Numbered from the stretch's first letter, positions 1 to 8,295 are shown. The stretch is DNA of 64,000 nucleotides from Candidatus Planktophila sp. (GCA_009691135.1 SHVF01000001.1:1-64000), one strand, 5' to 3'. Notes: a model not told the origin generated them from the sequence alone. Numbers and translations: made by a program.

Positions 1-2183
1 AAATATCTATCCATTAAATCCTGGGCAGCCGTTGGAGATATATCCATTTGTAACGCTAAACCATAAGAACTCAAGCCATATGCCAATCCGTAAGACATTG
101 CCTTTATCTGCCGGCGCATTTCAGAGTCGACTTCATTTGCTTTAACGCCGAAGACTAGTCCTGCAACAGTGGCATGCAAATCTTCTCCCGACTCAAAAGC
201 TGCCAATAAACCAGCATCATTGGATAAATGCGCCATGATGCGCATTTCGATCTGGCTGTAATCGGCAGTTAGCAACCCGACATAACCTGTGCCTGCAATA
301 AAGTTATTGCGGATACTGCGTCCTTCTTCGGTGCGCACTGGAATATTTTGTAGGTTAGGTCCAACTGAAGATAAGCGCCCAGTTGCTGCAACAGTCTGGG
401 CAAAGTGAGTATGGATACGTCCATCCTCTGCTATTTCGGCGATCAGACCCTCAACAGTTGTACCTAGTTTTTTGGTCTCTCGGATACGCAAAAGAGATTC
501 CAGCAATGGGTGTTTGGTCTTCTCAAATAACCAATTCAGGGCTTCGGCATCAGTTGTAAAACCAGTTTTAATCTTCTTTGTTTTAGGCAATCCCAATTCA
601 TCAAAGAGAACTACTTGCAGCTGCTTAGGTGATGCCACATTAAATTCGTGGCCAGCTGCTAAATGTGCTGCCTTGGTTTCACGGGCAACTTCACCTTCAA
701 AAAAAGTAGCTAACTTTTCTAGACCTTTGCGATCAACAGATATCCCACGGTGTTCCATTTTGGCCAAAATTTGCGCGATAGGAAGTTCTAGTTCAGTAAA
801 GAGTTTCAGGACCCCACGCTCAGACATTTCGATATCTAAAGATTTACGAAGTTTAAATAATGAGGCCGCACTTGTTATCAGCGCTTGCTCGGGGTTTGAT
901 ACATCAATTTTTGCACCATCTCCCCAGCGTTCCAAAAGATCGCTAAGTCCTTGGGCGCGAACTCCTGGATTAACTAGGTATGCCGCCAAAGCGGTATCAA
1001 ATACGACTCCATCCAGTAAGTTATGACGAGCCAGTTCTTTGGCATCATGCATTATTTTTTTAACTGCCAAATCTTGAGCCCATTCACCCATCGCCGATGA
1101 ATGCACTAGATGGACATCATCAGGAGAAAACGCCACTGCATAGCGATGTAATTTTAAATCTTTCATCTCATAAGCGATTGCGATCTCACCGGTATGCGCT
1201 GCGATTCTAGATGTGATCTCGTCAGCGGTTAAGACCTGACCTTCTATCTGAGGTGAAAAAAGCGTGAACTCCTCAACTTCAATTTTCTTAGAGTCTGCCG
1301 ATGCTACGTTTAAAATTGGTTTTAAGCGATCCTTTAAAGTGCGAAACTCTAATTGTTCAAAGAGTTTAGTTAGATTAGACTCAACAACGCCTGACCAGGC
1401 CAGATTTGTTAGATCTAGATCTATAGGGGCATCGTGAACTAACTGGGTAAGTTCGCGATTGCGAATGACGCTATCGATGTTATCGCGCAGCGCCTGTCCA
1501 ACTTTTCCAGCAACCTTATCGACATTTGAAATTAGCTCTTCAAGTGAGCCGTATTCAACAACCCATTTGGCGGCTGTCTTTTCTCCCACGCCAGGAATAG
1601 AAGGCAAGTTATCGCTTGGGTCTCCACGCAACGCTGCAAAATCTGGATACTGATCTGGAGTCATGCCATATTTTTCTTGCACTGCATCTGGTGTCATACG
1701 TGCCATCTCTGAGACGCCCCGCTTTGGATAGAGCACTGTGGTTTTATCGGTCACCAACTGAAAACTGTCGCGATCGCCCGTACAGATTAAGACTTCCATG
1801 CCATCTTTCTCGGCTCGCTTGGTGATTGTCGCAATTAAGTCATCAGCTTCATATCCATCAATTGCAAACTGCTCAATCCCGAATCCAGTGACTAATTCGT
1901 TAAGAAATGACATCTGTGAGCGGAATTCATCAGGTGTCTTGGCGCGGTTAGCTTTATATTCGGGGAAAATATCGGTACGAAAAGTCTTGCGAGATACATC
2001 AAATGCCACCGCAACATGGGTTGGTTTCTCATCTTTAAGTAGCGAGATGAGCATGGTCGCAAAGCCATAAATGGCATTGGTGTGTTGACCTTGTGCGGTG
2101 GTGAAATTCTCGGCTGGAAGTGCGAAGAAGGCGCGATATGCCATTGAATGGCCATCAATTAGAAGTAAACGGCCTCTGCTCAT
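1..2183 (-). CDS. polA: DNA polymerase I, 3'-truncated by window edge
   Basis: Family A polymerase for Okazaki-fragment processing and gap filling. It is absent from the ORF track because its stop lies outside the window; I translated it from the ATG at 2183. The N-terminal 5'-nuclease domain opens with RGRLLLIDGHSMAYRAFF and contains the helix-hairpin-helix region DNLPSIPGVGEKTA. The middle domain sits where the 3'-5' exonuclease should be, but the usual DxE metal site is not seen (AIAYEM), so proofreading is probably lost, as in other actinobacterial PolA. The palm motif TADYSQIEMR and the O-helix RRQIKAMSYGLAYG are intact. About 727 codons are present; the last part of the polymerase domain is cut off. 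It is divergent from the thioesterase gene, with 36 bp between start codons, and its start looks leaderless. Confidence 0.96.
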   Translation of the reverse strand, partial: MSRGRLLLIDGHSMAYRAFFALPAENFTTAQGQHTNAIYGFATMLISLLKDEKPTHVAVAFDVSRKTFRTDIFPEYKANRAKTPDEFRSQMSFLNELVTGFGIEQFAIDGYEADDLIATITKRAEKDGMEVLICTGDRDSFQLVTDKTTVLYPKRGVSEMARMTPDAVQEKYGMTPDQYPDFAALRGDPSDNLPSIPGVGEKTAAKWVVEYGSLEELISNVDKVAGKVGQALRDNIDSVIRNRELTQLVHDAPIDLDLTNLAWSGVVESNLTKLFEQLEFRTLKDRLKPILNVASADSKKIEVEEFTLFSPQIEGQVLTADEITSRIAAHTGEIAIAYEMKDLKLHRYAVAFSPDDVHLVHSSAMGEWAQDLAVKKIMHDAKELARHNLLDGVVFDTALAAYLVNPGVRAQGLSDLLERWGDGAKIDVSNPEQALITSAASLFKLRKSLDIEMSERGVLKLFTELELPIAQILAKMEHRGISVDRKGLEKLATFFEGEVARETKAAHLAAGHEFNVASPKQLQVVLFDELGLPKTKKIKTGFTTDAEALNWLFEKTKHPLLESLLRIRETKKLGTTVEGLIAEIAEDGRIHTHFAQTVAATGRLSSVGPNLQNIPVRTEEGRSIRNNFIAGTGYVGLLTADYSQIEMRIMAHLSNDAGLLAAFESGEDLHATVAGLVFGVKANEVDSEMRRQIKAMSYGLAYGLSSYGLALQMDISPTAAQDLMDRY

Positions 2184-2189
2184 GGCTGC

Positions 2190-2195
2190 ATCCTA
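2190..2195 (-). promoter_or_regulatory. -10 element for leaderless polA transcript
   Basis: TAGGAT lies exactly 6 nt (GCAGCC) before the polA ATG and no Shine-Dalgarno is present, so transcription would start at or next to the start codon. A weak -35 (TTAGAA, 16 bp spacer) can be drawn. The same TAnnnT-N6-ATG layout recurs in the window. Confidence 0.5.
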
Positions 2196-2205
2196 TGGAA
2201 CAAGT

Positions 2206-2211
2206 TACTAT
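2206..2211 (+). promoter_or_regulatory. Candidate -10 element for the thioesterase gene
   Basis: TACTAT ends 8 nt before the ATG of the thioesterase gene, which has no Shine-Dalgarno. A leaderless or near-leaderless transcript is likely. The element lies within the 36-bp gap shared with the polA promoter. Confidence 0.4.
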
Positions 2212-2219
2212 TTCTAACT

Positions 2220-2642
2220 ATGACGCAACCAGAAAATACTCCCAACTTCCTTGAAGTAATCCGCGAACGCGGCAATGGCGCACTCGATAAAAAGATGGGT
2301 ATCCAAATCTTAGAAGCCTCCCCCGAACGCTTAGTCGGACGCATGCCGGTTGAAGGAAACACCCAACCGATTGGTTTGTTACACGGTGGCGCAAGTGTTG
2401 TCTTAGCCGAATCCCTTGGATCTGTAGGAACCCAACTTCATGCTGGGCCTAATCGACGCATTGTTGGTGTTGATATAAATGCTACGCATCATAAATCTGC
2501 TACATCCGGATTTGTAACTGGTGTTGCGACAGCGGTTTCTCTTGGACGAACTCTATGCGTCTATGAAATTGTGATTACCAACGAACAAGGGCAACGCACT
2601 TGTTCGGCACGTATAACCTGCATGATCCTTGCTGATAAATAA
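2220..2642 (+). CDS. PaaI-family hotdog-fold acyl-CoA thioesterase
   Basis: A 140-residue single hotdog domain expected to hydrolyse an acyl- or aroyl-CoA thioester in the cytoplasm. The family hallmark is LLHGG at residues 53-57 followed by a glutamate at 64 (VVLAES), the usual catalytic acid of the PaaI/YbdB/MenI group. The length is typical. Substrate cannot be read from the sequence: phenylacetyl-CoA clean-up, DHNA-CoA hydrolysis for menaquinone, or general CoA salvage are all possible, and nothing from those pathways is next to it. It is divergent from polA and convergent with livF, whose stop is 7 bp beyond its own. A thioesterase beside polA is, as far as I recall, also seen in Streptomyces. 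Confidence 0.85.
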   Translation: MTQPENTPNFLEVIRERGNGALDKKMGIQILEASPERLVGRMPVEGNTQPIGLLHGGASVVLAESLGSVGTQLHAGPNRRIVGVDINATHHKSATSGFVTGVATAVSLGRTLCVYEIVITNEQGQRTCSARITCMILADK

Positions 2643-2649
2643 GATTTAT

Positions 2650-3369
2650 TTAGTGAGCGCCAGTACCGAGGTATGCCTCGCGTACTGCAGGATCGTTAAG
2701 AAGATCCGAAGCCTTGGCTTCCTTAACAACATTTCCAGTTTCAAGAATGTATGCACGGTGTGCGCGTTGTAGCGCTTGCTGTGCATTTTGTTCAACTAGA
2801 AGGATTGTTACGCCAGTCTTATTGATCTCGGTAATGATGCGGAAAATATTGGCGATCATCTGCGGAGCAAGTCCCATTGATGGTTCATCGAGCAACAAAA
2901 CCTTAGGCCGTGCCATAAGCGCGCGACCAATTGCCAACATCTGCTGTTCTCCACCTGAGAGAGTTCCACCTGCTTGAGACGTACGCTCCTTCAAACGTGG
3001 GAAGAGTATGTAAATCTTTTCGAGATCTTCTGCCATCTCATTTTTGCGATTGTGTCGATGGAACTTACCCATCTCCAGGTTTTCCAAAACTGTCATTCCA
3101 GGGAAAATTCCGCGACCTTCGGGAGCCTGTGAAAGCCCAAGGTCCACACGTTTATGTGCTGGCACGTTAGAGATATCTTCACCATTAAAGATGATCTGTC
3201 CACTAGATGCCGGACGCAGACCTGAGATGGTCTTAAGCATCGTTGTCTTACCAGCACCGTTTGCACCGATGAGCGTGACGATTTCGCCTTCATTTACAAC
3301 TATTGATACGCCTTTAATCGCTTCAATCTTGCCGTAATGAACATGGAGATCTTTAACTTCAAGACGCAT
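2650..3369 (-). CDS. livF: Branched-chain amino-acid ABC transporter ATPase LivF
   Basis: A 239-residue ABC ATPase, one of the two that power the LivHM permease. The Walker A motif GANGAGKT is at residues 35-42, the signature LSGGEQQ at 137-143, and Walker B VLLLDEP at 157-163. The Leu/Ile/Val subclass is indicated by its short length and the ending YLGTG. Its start overlaps the end of livG by 11 bp, so the pair is translationally coupled. It is the last gene of livKHMGF and its stop is 7 bp from the convergent thioesterase stop, leaving no room for an independent terminator. Substrates of this family include branched-chain amino acids, amides and urea; the urea alternative is less likely because no urease genes are seen. 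Confidence 0.93.
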   Translation of the reverse strand: MRLEVKDLHVHYGKIEAIKGVSIVVNEGEIVTLIGANGAGKTTMLKTISGLRPASSGQIIFNGEDISNVPAHKRVDLGLSQAPEGRGIFPGMTVLENLEMGKFHRHNRKNEMAEDLEKIYILFPRLKERTSQAGGTLSGGEQQMLAIGRALMARPKVLLLDEPSMGLAPQMIANIFRIITEINKTGVTILLVEQNAQQALQRAHRAYILETGNVVKEAKASDLLNDPAVREAYLGTGAH

Positions 3370-4135
3370 CTGCAGGTACTCCTAGGTAAGCCTCAATAAC
3401 GCGAGGGTCATTTTGTACAACTGTTGGGGAATCATCAGCGATCTTTGTTCCAAAATCTAGAACCGCAACACGATCAGAGATTCCCATAATGAGAGACATG
3501 TCGTGCTCAATCAAAAGAACTGTGTACCCTGCATCGCGAACCTTCTTAATAGTTGTAGCAAGTTCCACTTTTTCCTGTGGATTAAAGCCCGCAGCTGGTT
3601 CGTCAAGCAGAAGCAGCTTTGGAGTCGTTCCCATTGCGCGAGCAATTTCCAATCGGCGCTGGACACCGTATGGCAAGTTCTTTGCCAAACGATCTGAGTA
3701 CTCATCTATTCCGATGAATTCGAGAATTTCAAGAGCCTTTGTGCGGTTTTCGCGCTCTTCGCGACGAGCACGTGGTGTGCCAAAGAGTGATCCAACTAAA
3801 CCACTCTTTTTATGTACATCGGTTGCAGTAATGACATTTTCTAAAGTTGTCATATCTCCAAACAAACGAATGTTCTGGAAAGTACGCGCAACGCCAAGTC
3901 CGGTGATCTGAAAACGCTTGCGACCCACGAGGTTGTGTCCATCGAATAGAACGCTGCCCGAGGTTGCCTGATAAACGCCGGTTATAACGTTAAAGACAGT
4001 TGTCTTACCGGCGCCATTTGGCCCGATAAGAGCGAGGATTTCTCCTTCTTTAACTTCTAGGTTTACCTCATTTAAGGCAGTTACACCACCAAATTTCATG
4101 GTGAGGTTTTCTAGTTTAAGTAAAGTTTTTGACAT
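3359..4135 (-). CDS. livG: Branched-chain amino-acid ABC transporter ATPase LivG
   Basis: A 258-residue ABC ATPase, partner of LivF on the cytoplasmic face of the LivHM permease. Walker A is GPNGAGKT at residues 38-45, the signature region is the LivG-type YGVQRRLEIAR (the first signature residues are replaced, which is normal here), and Walker B is LLLLDEPAAG. The stretch ARTFQNIRLF after the Q-loop is characteristic of LivG. The start shares one base with the livM stop, so translation is coupled. The family normally acts as a LivF/LivG heterodimer. Confidence 0.93.
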   Translation of the reverse strand: MSKTLLKLENLTMKFGGVTALNEVNLEVKEGEILALIGPNGAGKTTVFNVITGVYQATSGSVLFDGHNLVGRKRFQITGLGVARTFQNIRLFGDMTTLENVITATDVHKKSGLVGSLFGTPRARREERENRTKALEILEFIGIDEYSDRLAKNLPYGVQRRLEIARAMGTTPKLLLLDEPAAGFNPQEKVELATTIKKVRDAGYTVLLIEHDMSLIMGISDRVAVLDFGTKIADDSPTVVQNDPRVIEAYLGVPADAS

Positions 4136-5163
4136 TATGAATTTGCCCCTTTCTTTACCAAAGCTTTTTCGCGCTTCTTACGAGGCAAAAGACCGTCTGG
4201 ACGGAAGTTCATAACCACAACTAGAACTAAACCAAAGACAAGCAATCGAGCATCTGAGATGAAGCGAATTCGGTCTGGCAAATATCCAAGGATCACGCCA
4301 CCAACGATCACGCCCCAAATATTTCCAATTCCACCAAAAACAACACAGGCAAGAATAAGAATTGAAACGTTTAGGGTGAACATTTCCGGTGCAACAAAGA
4401 GATTCTTTGAACCATAAAGAACTCCCGCAGCACCGCCAACAGCAGCACCTAATGTGAATGACCAGATTTTGTATTTAAGAGTTGGGACTCCCATTAGCTC
4501 TGCAGCATCTTCATCTTGGCGAATGGCTTCCCAAGCACGTCCTGGACGACGCACAGAAAGGCGTCTTATCATCCAAATAGTCATAAGGATCATTGCTAGA
4601 ACAACCCAGAAGAACACTTTTTGATCATCTAGTCGAAACTTAAGTGGTCCAATATCTGGAGGCATTGGAATTCCGGAAATTCCATTTGGACCATTTGTCC
4701 ATGACACGTTAAGTGCAACGATACGAATGATCTCTCCGAAGCCCAAAGTTACGATGGCGAGATAGTCACCACGTAAACGAAGAGTTGGAAGACCCAGCAT
4801 TACACCAGCCAACATCGCAAGACCAATACCGATTGGCATGATCTCCCAAGTATTCAGGCTTGTGTGAATACCAAGGAAGCCCATTGTGTAAGCACCGATG
4901 GCAAAGAATGCGACATAACCAAGGTCGAGCATTCCGGACTTGCCGACCACGATATTTAAACCAAGTGACATCAGTACGAAGATCGCAACTGGATAAACAA
5001 TTACTGCATCATAGGCAGCAATTGGAGTGGCTAGAAAACCAGCACCGGCATAAGGCATCATTGCAACGAGTCCGATAACCACTATAACGATGGCTACACG
5101 AACTGGTCGATTGCTGCGCTCCCAAATGTCTGCGCCAAAATCTCTGAGATTAAAGTTTTTCAT
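4135..5163 (-). CDS. livM: Branched-chain amino-acid ABC permease LivM
   Basis: A multi-pass inner-membrane permease subunit. It contains the typical LivM stretch LRGDYLAIVTLGFGEIIRI and the coupling region RAWEAIRQDEDAAELMG that contacts the ATPases. The ORF track starts 51 bp upstream inside livH. I prefer the ATG at 5163 (MKNFNLRDFG) because it is preceded by AAGGTGAG at suitable distance and avoids a 41-bp overlap with livH, giving 342 residues. It shares its last base with livG. Together with LivH it forms the translocation pore. Confidence 0.92.
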   Translation of the reverse strand: MKNFNLRDFGADIWERSNRPVRVAIVIVVIGLVAMMPYAGAGFLATPIAAYDAVIVYPVAIFVLMSLGLNIVVGKSGMLDLGYVAFFAIGAYTMGFLGIHTSLNTWEIMPIGIGLAMLAGVMLGLPTLRLRGDYLAIVTLGFGEIIRIVALNVSWTNGPNGISGIPMPPDIGPLKFRLDDQKVFFWVVLAMILMTIWMIRRLSVRRPGRAWEAIRQDEDAAELMGVPTLKYKIWSFTLGAAVGGAAGVLYGSKNLFVAPEMFTLNVSILILACVVFGGIGNIWGVIVGGVILGYLPDRIRFISDARLLVFGLVLVVVMNFRPDGLLPRKKREKALVKKGANS

Positions 5164-5173
5164 AATTCTCACC

Positions 5174-6124
5174 TTAAGCCCTTGTCTGCTGGACGGCTTC
5201 TCCGAATAAGCCATTCGGCTTAAAGAGAAGGACTAATACCAAAACGATAAAGATTGTTACTGCTTTCCATTGCGTTCCCAAAATGGCCGAGGCATAAACT
5301 TCAGCCAAACCAAGGAATACTCCCCCGAAAAAGGCTCCTCGGATATTTCCTATACCGCCAACTACGGCAGCGGTAAATGCTGCAAGGCCCATGGTGAATC
5401 CAATATTGAACTTGGTGTACTCATAAACGGTTACGTAGAAAAAGCCAGCTGCTCCGGTAGCGAGTCCGCCGACCAAGAAGGTCACGGTGATTACGCGGTT
5501 TAAGTTAATACCCATCAATTTTGCGGCATCTTCATTCATAGAAACCGCGCGAATTGCTTTACCCATGCGAGAGAGCTTTACGAAGCGCTCAAGGATAATA
5601 AAGATTGCCCCCGCTGCCACGATAGTGATCAAGGTATCTAAGCGAATCTGTGCTCCCCAAACTTCAGTCAAGATAACCTTTTCTAGAATTCGAGGAGATC
5701 CAACTGGGCGAGAATCAGTCATTAAGCGCATAGTTTCAGAGAGAACCATTGACATACCGATAGCCGAGATAAGAGTTGCTAAGCGATTTGTACCTCGAGC
5801 ACGTAAGCGACGGTAGGCAGCCAATTCGACAATTACTGAGACAACTGCGGCAAATGCCATAGCTGCGAAAAGTTGAATGAAGAGAACCAGTGCCAGTTTT
5901 CCACCGGTTGCAGGTTCGGTCGTTTGGTTATATCTAAATAGGTCACGGCTAGCTACGATCGCGCCGAATGTTCCCCACATAAAAATTTCAGAGTTAGCAA
6001 AGTTGATCATACGAAGTACGCCATAGACCATGGTGTAACCCAGTGCAATCAAAACATAAATAAAGCCGAGTGCGATACCCGAGATCGTCAGTTGCCAGAA
6101 CTGATCAATAAAAACTGTAAACAT
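5174..6124 (-). CDS. livH: Branched-chain amino-acid ABC permease LivH
   Basis: A multi-pass permease subunit beginning with LGFIYVLIALGYTMVYGVLRMINFA, typical of LivH, and carrying the coupling motif KAIRAVSMNEDAAKLMGI that docks the ATPases. The track begins at a TTG one codon earlier; AAAGGGG is one base from that TTG but 4 nt from the ATG at 6124, so I take the ATG (316 residues). It is followed by livM after 10 bp. It is separated from the upstream livK by about 165 bp containing a strong hairpin, so the permease and ATPase genes are probably expressed at a lower level than the binding protein. Confidence 0.92.
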   Translation of the reverse strand: MFTVFIDQFWQLTISGIALGFIYVLIALGYTMVYGVLRMINFANSEIFMWGTFGAIVASRDLFRYNQTTEPATGGKLALVLFIQLFAAMAFAAVVSVIVELAAYRRLRARGTNRLATLISAIGMSMVLSETMRLMTDSRPVGSPRILEKVILTEVWGAQIRLDTLITIVAAGAIFIILERFVKLSRMGKAIRAVSMNEDAAKLMGINLNRVITVTFLVGGLATGAAGFFYVTVYEYTKFNIGFTMGLAAFTAAVVGGIGNIRGAFFGGVFLGLAEVYASAILGTQWKAVTIFIVLVLVLLFKPNGLFGEAVQQTRA

Positions 6125-6224
6125 CAATCCCCTTTGTAAGATTCGACACCGACGCTCGGGTCTATCTCTCAGCGACTTGAACTGAGCAAGCCGCTGAAAT
6201 CTACTTGGATTCTAGGTAAATTCA

Positions 6225-6273
6225 AAGCCAACGAGCGCCTCAAATCTTGCGAAATGAGACGCCCGTTGGGCTT
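6225..6273 (-). terminator. Hairpin between livK and livH (attenuating terminator or mRNA stabiliser)
   Basis: On the minus strand AAGCCCAACGGGCGTCTCA is followed, after a 12-nt loop, by TGAGGCGCTCGTTGGCTT, pairing along about 18 bp with one bulge and G-U pairs. A short T-containing tract (TTTGAATTT) follows. It lies just after the livK stop and well before livH. Such hairpins after binding-protein genes usually cut or stabilise the message so that the binding protein is made in excess of the permease. Confidence 0.65.
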
Positions 6274-6290
6274 ACTTAATTACTTCCGGC

Positions 6291-7454
6291 TTAAACTACT
6301 GCGCCCTGGTTAACAAGCTTTCCGCCTGTTACTAGGAAGCCAGCAAATCCGCCTTCTGAGATATCACCATGTTGATTGAACTTGAGAGAAGTGCCACCAA
6401 GGCCCTTACCACTGTAGCTCTTAACCCACTTGTTAATCGCTGCGCGTGTTGTCTTTCCATTCAAGATTCCTGAAAGGAAGATATTTGCAGCATCGATTGA
6501 TTCAACCGCGTAAACGCCTGATGAAACGCCCATCTTCGCCTTGAAATCTGCTTCGAGCTTTGGATCGACATCAGAAAGACCTGCAACACCTGTTAGGCGT
6601 GCGTTTTCTCCTGACTTACCTGCAAGCTTTGCAAACTCCTGGTTGAAGACTCCGTCGCCACCAGCAAATACTGCTGTTGAACCTGAGTCACGAAGCTGCT
6701 TGATGAATACAGCAGCTTGGCTGTAGTAGCCAGTGTAGATAACAACAGTTGCACCAGCTGTCTTAATCTTTGCAATTGTTGGGCTGAAGTCAGTTGTTGT
6801 GTTTGGAACAGAATCTCCGCTACCTACAATAGAGGCTCCGACGATCTTCTTGAGAGCGGCTTCAACGTATCCACGTAGTGGAACAGCGTATGAAGACTGA
6901 TCATCAAATACGAAGACCTTAGGTGCTGTAAGACCCTTTATTGCGAACTTCGCAAGTGCTGGACCCTGTTTGTCATCAGTTGCTACGACGCGGTGGAAAA
7001 TTGGGCGACCATAATCTGACTTAACAGTTGCACTCTTTGGATCTGTTAGAGATACACGAGTTGCTGAAGGTGAGATAACTGTGAGGTTACCTGCCTTGTA
7101 GTAAGGCAATGATGCAATTGTTGCACCTGAGTAGGCAGGACCAACAAGACCGATGATCTTTCTGTTAGTTCCAACTCCTGGAGCAACCTTTGATGCAACA
7201 GCAGGATCTCCTTCGTCATCTACTGAGACAAGGTTGATCTTGTAACCTGGATTTGCTGCCTCAAATACCTTTATTGCGTACTTAACTCCATTTTGCTCGT
7301 CGATACCAGTTGATGCTTCTCCACCAGAAAGTGGACCTTGGTATGCGAGTGTATAAGTCTTTGTCGCAGCTGATGCAGATGTTGCAGCGAATGCGCCTAG
7401 TGATAGGGCGAATGCAGCAACGATCGCAGCAGATGCTTTGATCTTCTTATTCAT
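6291..7454 (-). CDS. livK: Branched-chain amino-acid ABC transporter substrate-binding protein
   Basis: A 387-residue periplasmic-binding fold type I protein delivering substrate to LivHMGF. A signal peptide is clear: MNKKIK, a hydrophobic core AAIVAAFALSLGAFAA, and an AxA-like site (SASAATKT) near residue 30. The mature part starts YTLAYQGPLSGGEASTGIDE, typical of the Leu/Ile/Val-binding family. Oddly there is no lipobox: the whole translation contains no cysteine, so it cannot be lipid-anchored by Lgt as is usual in Gram-positives. AGGAAGG precedes the ATG. It has its own good promoter and is followed by a hairpin. The ligand is assigned by family; amides or urea remain possible. Confidence 0.9.
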   Translation of the reverse strand: MNKKIKASAAIVAAFALSLGAFAATSASAATKTYTLAYQGPLSGGEASTGIDEQNGVKYAIKVFEAANPGYKINLVSVDDEGDPAVASKVAPGVGTNRKIIGLVGPAYSGATIASLPYYKAGNLTVISPSATRVSLTDPKSATVKSDYGRPIFHRVVATDDKQGPALAKFAIKGLTAPKVFVFDDQSSYAVPLRGYVEAALKKIVGASIVGSGDSVPNTTTDFSPTIAKIKTAGATVVIYTGYYSQAAVFIKQLRDSGSTAVFAGGDGVFNQEFAKLAGKSGENARLTGVAGLSDVDPKLEADFKAKMGVSSGVYAVESIDAANIFLSGILNGKTTRAAINKWVKSYSGKGLGGTSLKFNQHGDISEGGFAGFLVTGGKLVNQGAVV

Positions 7455-7502
7455 GTGTTGCCTTCCTGTTTTTCATGGGTGTATCCCGAGGGGGAGGTTG
7501 AA

Positions 7503-7531
7503 AGTGTAAAGCCAGTCCTGACATCTATCAA
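7503..7531 (-). promoter_or_regulatory. livK promoter (TTGATA-N17-TACACT)
   Basis: On the minus strand a -35-like TTGATA is separated by exactly 17 bp from a -10-like TACACT, 48 bp upstream of the livK ATG. It is one of the best primary-sigma-factor promoters in the window and implies a leader of roughly 40 nt. Confidence 0.6.
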
Positions 7532-7589
7532 CCATGAGTTGAGCACTCTAATATAAAGATTTGATTACTTTCTAGGCTGCAAGAGGGCC

Positions 7590-8192
7590 TCAGTTGCCAG
7601 GAACGGCATCTGGGGAGATGACCGCTTGGGCGACCTCTTTCATAGTCAGACGGCGATCCATCGCAGCCCTTTGAATCCAAGAAAACGCTTCTGGCTCGGA
7701 AAGATTAAGGGCTTGCATCAAGATTCCCTTAGCTCGATCAATGCTCTTGCGCGTCTCAAGTCGTTCATGTAGGTCAGCAACTTCATCGGCAAGGCTTCGC
7801 ATCTGCAAATGTCTACTAATTGCAATTTCGATAGCCGGCACTAAATCTCCAATCGAAAATGGCTTTACAACGTAGGCCATGACGCCAGCATCGCGTGCTC
7901 TTTCCACAAGTTCGCGTTGTGAAAATGCTGTCAACATCAATACCGGTGCAATGGCAATAATTCTTTCAGCGGCCGAAATACCATCAAGGATCGGCATCTT
8001 CACATCAAGGATCGCTAGATCTGGTTTATGTAATTGCGCAAGTTCAATCGCTTGCGCACCATCTGATGCTTCTGCGACGACTTCGTAGCCTGCTTCAATT
8101 AACATCTCAACTAAATCCATGCGAATCAACGCTTCATCTTCGGCAACTAAAATTCGGATCGCAGGTTTTAGATTGGCGCTATTGGTACTCAT
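7590..8192 (-). CDS. pdtaR: ANTAR-domain response regulator PdtaR
   Basis: A 200-residue two-domain regulator. The receiver domain (about residues 12-128) has the acidic pair in VAEDE, the phospho-acceptor Asp63 in LAILDVKMP, the Thr switch in MLTAF and the Lys in VKPF. The C-terminal ANTAR domain (about 134-190, KSIDRAKGILMQALNLSE) binds RNA hairpins to stop transcription termination. It matches M. tuberculosis Rv1626 (PdtaR), partner of the sensor kinase PdtaS; no kinase gene is in the window. The ATG is one base after the 3' end of a tRNA. The only possible ribosome-binding sequence, GAGG, lies inside the tRNA acceptor stem, so translation is either leaderless after tRNA processing or uses the tRNA sequence. 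Confidence 0.93.
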   Translation of the reverse strand: MSTNSANLKPAIRILVAEDEALIRMDLVEMLIEAGYEVVAEASDGAQAIELAQLHKPDLAILDVKMPILDGISAAERIIAIAPVLMLTAFSQRELVERARDAGVMAYVVKPFSIGDLVPAIEIAISRHLQMRSLADEVADLHERLETRKSIDRAKGILMQALNLSEPEAFSWIQRAAMDRRLTMKEVAQAVISPDAVPGN

Positions 8193-8193
8193 G

Positions 8194-8266
8194 TGCCTCG
8201 AGTCGGATTCGAACCGACACTATGCAGTGTTTGAGACTGCCCTCTCTACCGTTGGAGTACCGAGGC
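8194..8266 (-). tRNA. tRNA-Leu(CAA), short variable region
   Basis: Folded by eye: acceptor GCCTCGG/TCGAGGC with a terminal G-U, D arm CTC-CAACGGTAGA-GAG (the AA..GGTAGA loop with a 3-bp stem is leucine-like), anticodon stem GCAGT/ACTGC with loop CTCAAAC giving anticodon CAA, a 5-nt variable region (ATAGT), and T arm GTCGG-TTCGAAT-CCGAC. Discriminator base A73; no encoded CCA. At 73 nt it lacks the long variable arm normal for bacterial tRNA-Leu. It sits 29 bp after the pyk stop and 1 base before the pdtaR ATG, all on the same strand, so a shared transcript is likely. Confidence 0.88.
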
Positions 8267-8295
8267 TTCTTACTTATTTTCTTTAAGGGCAAATC

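Noticed and set aside
472-1026. 184-aa plus-strand ORF at the window start
   Set aside because: It lies opposite the intact polA frame, which has palm and O-helix motifs; no start context or domain supports it.
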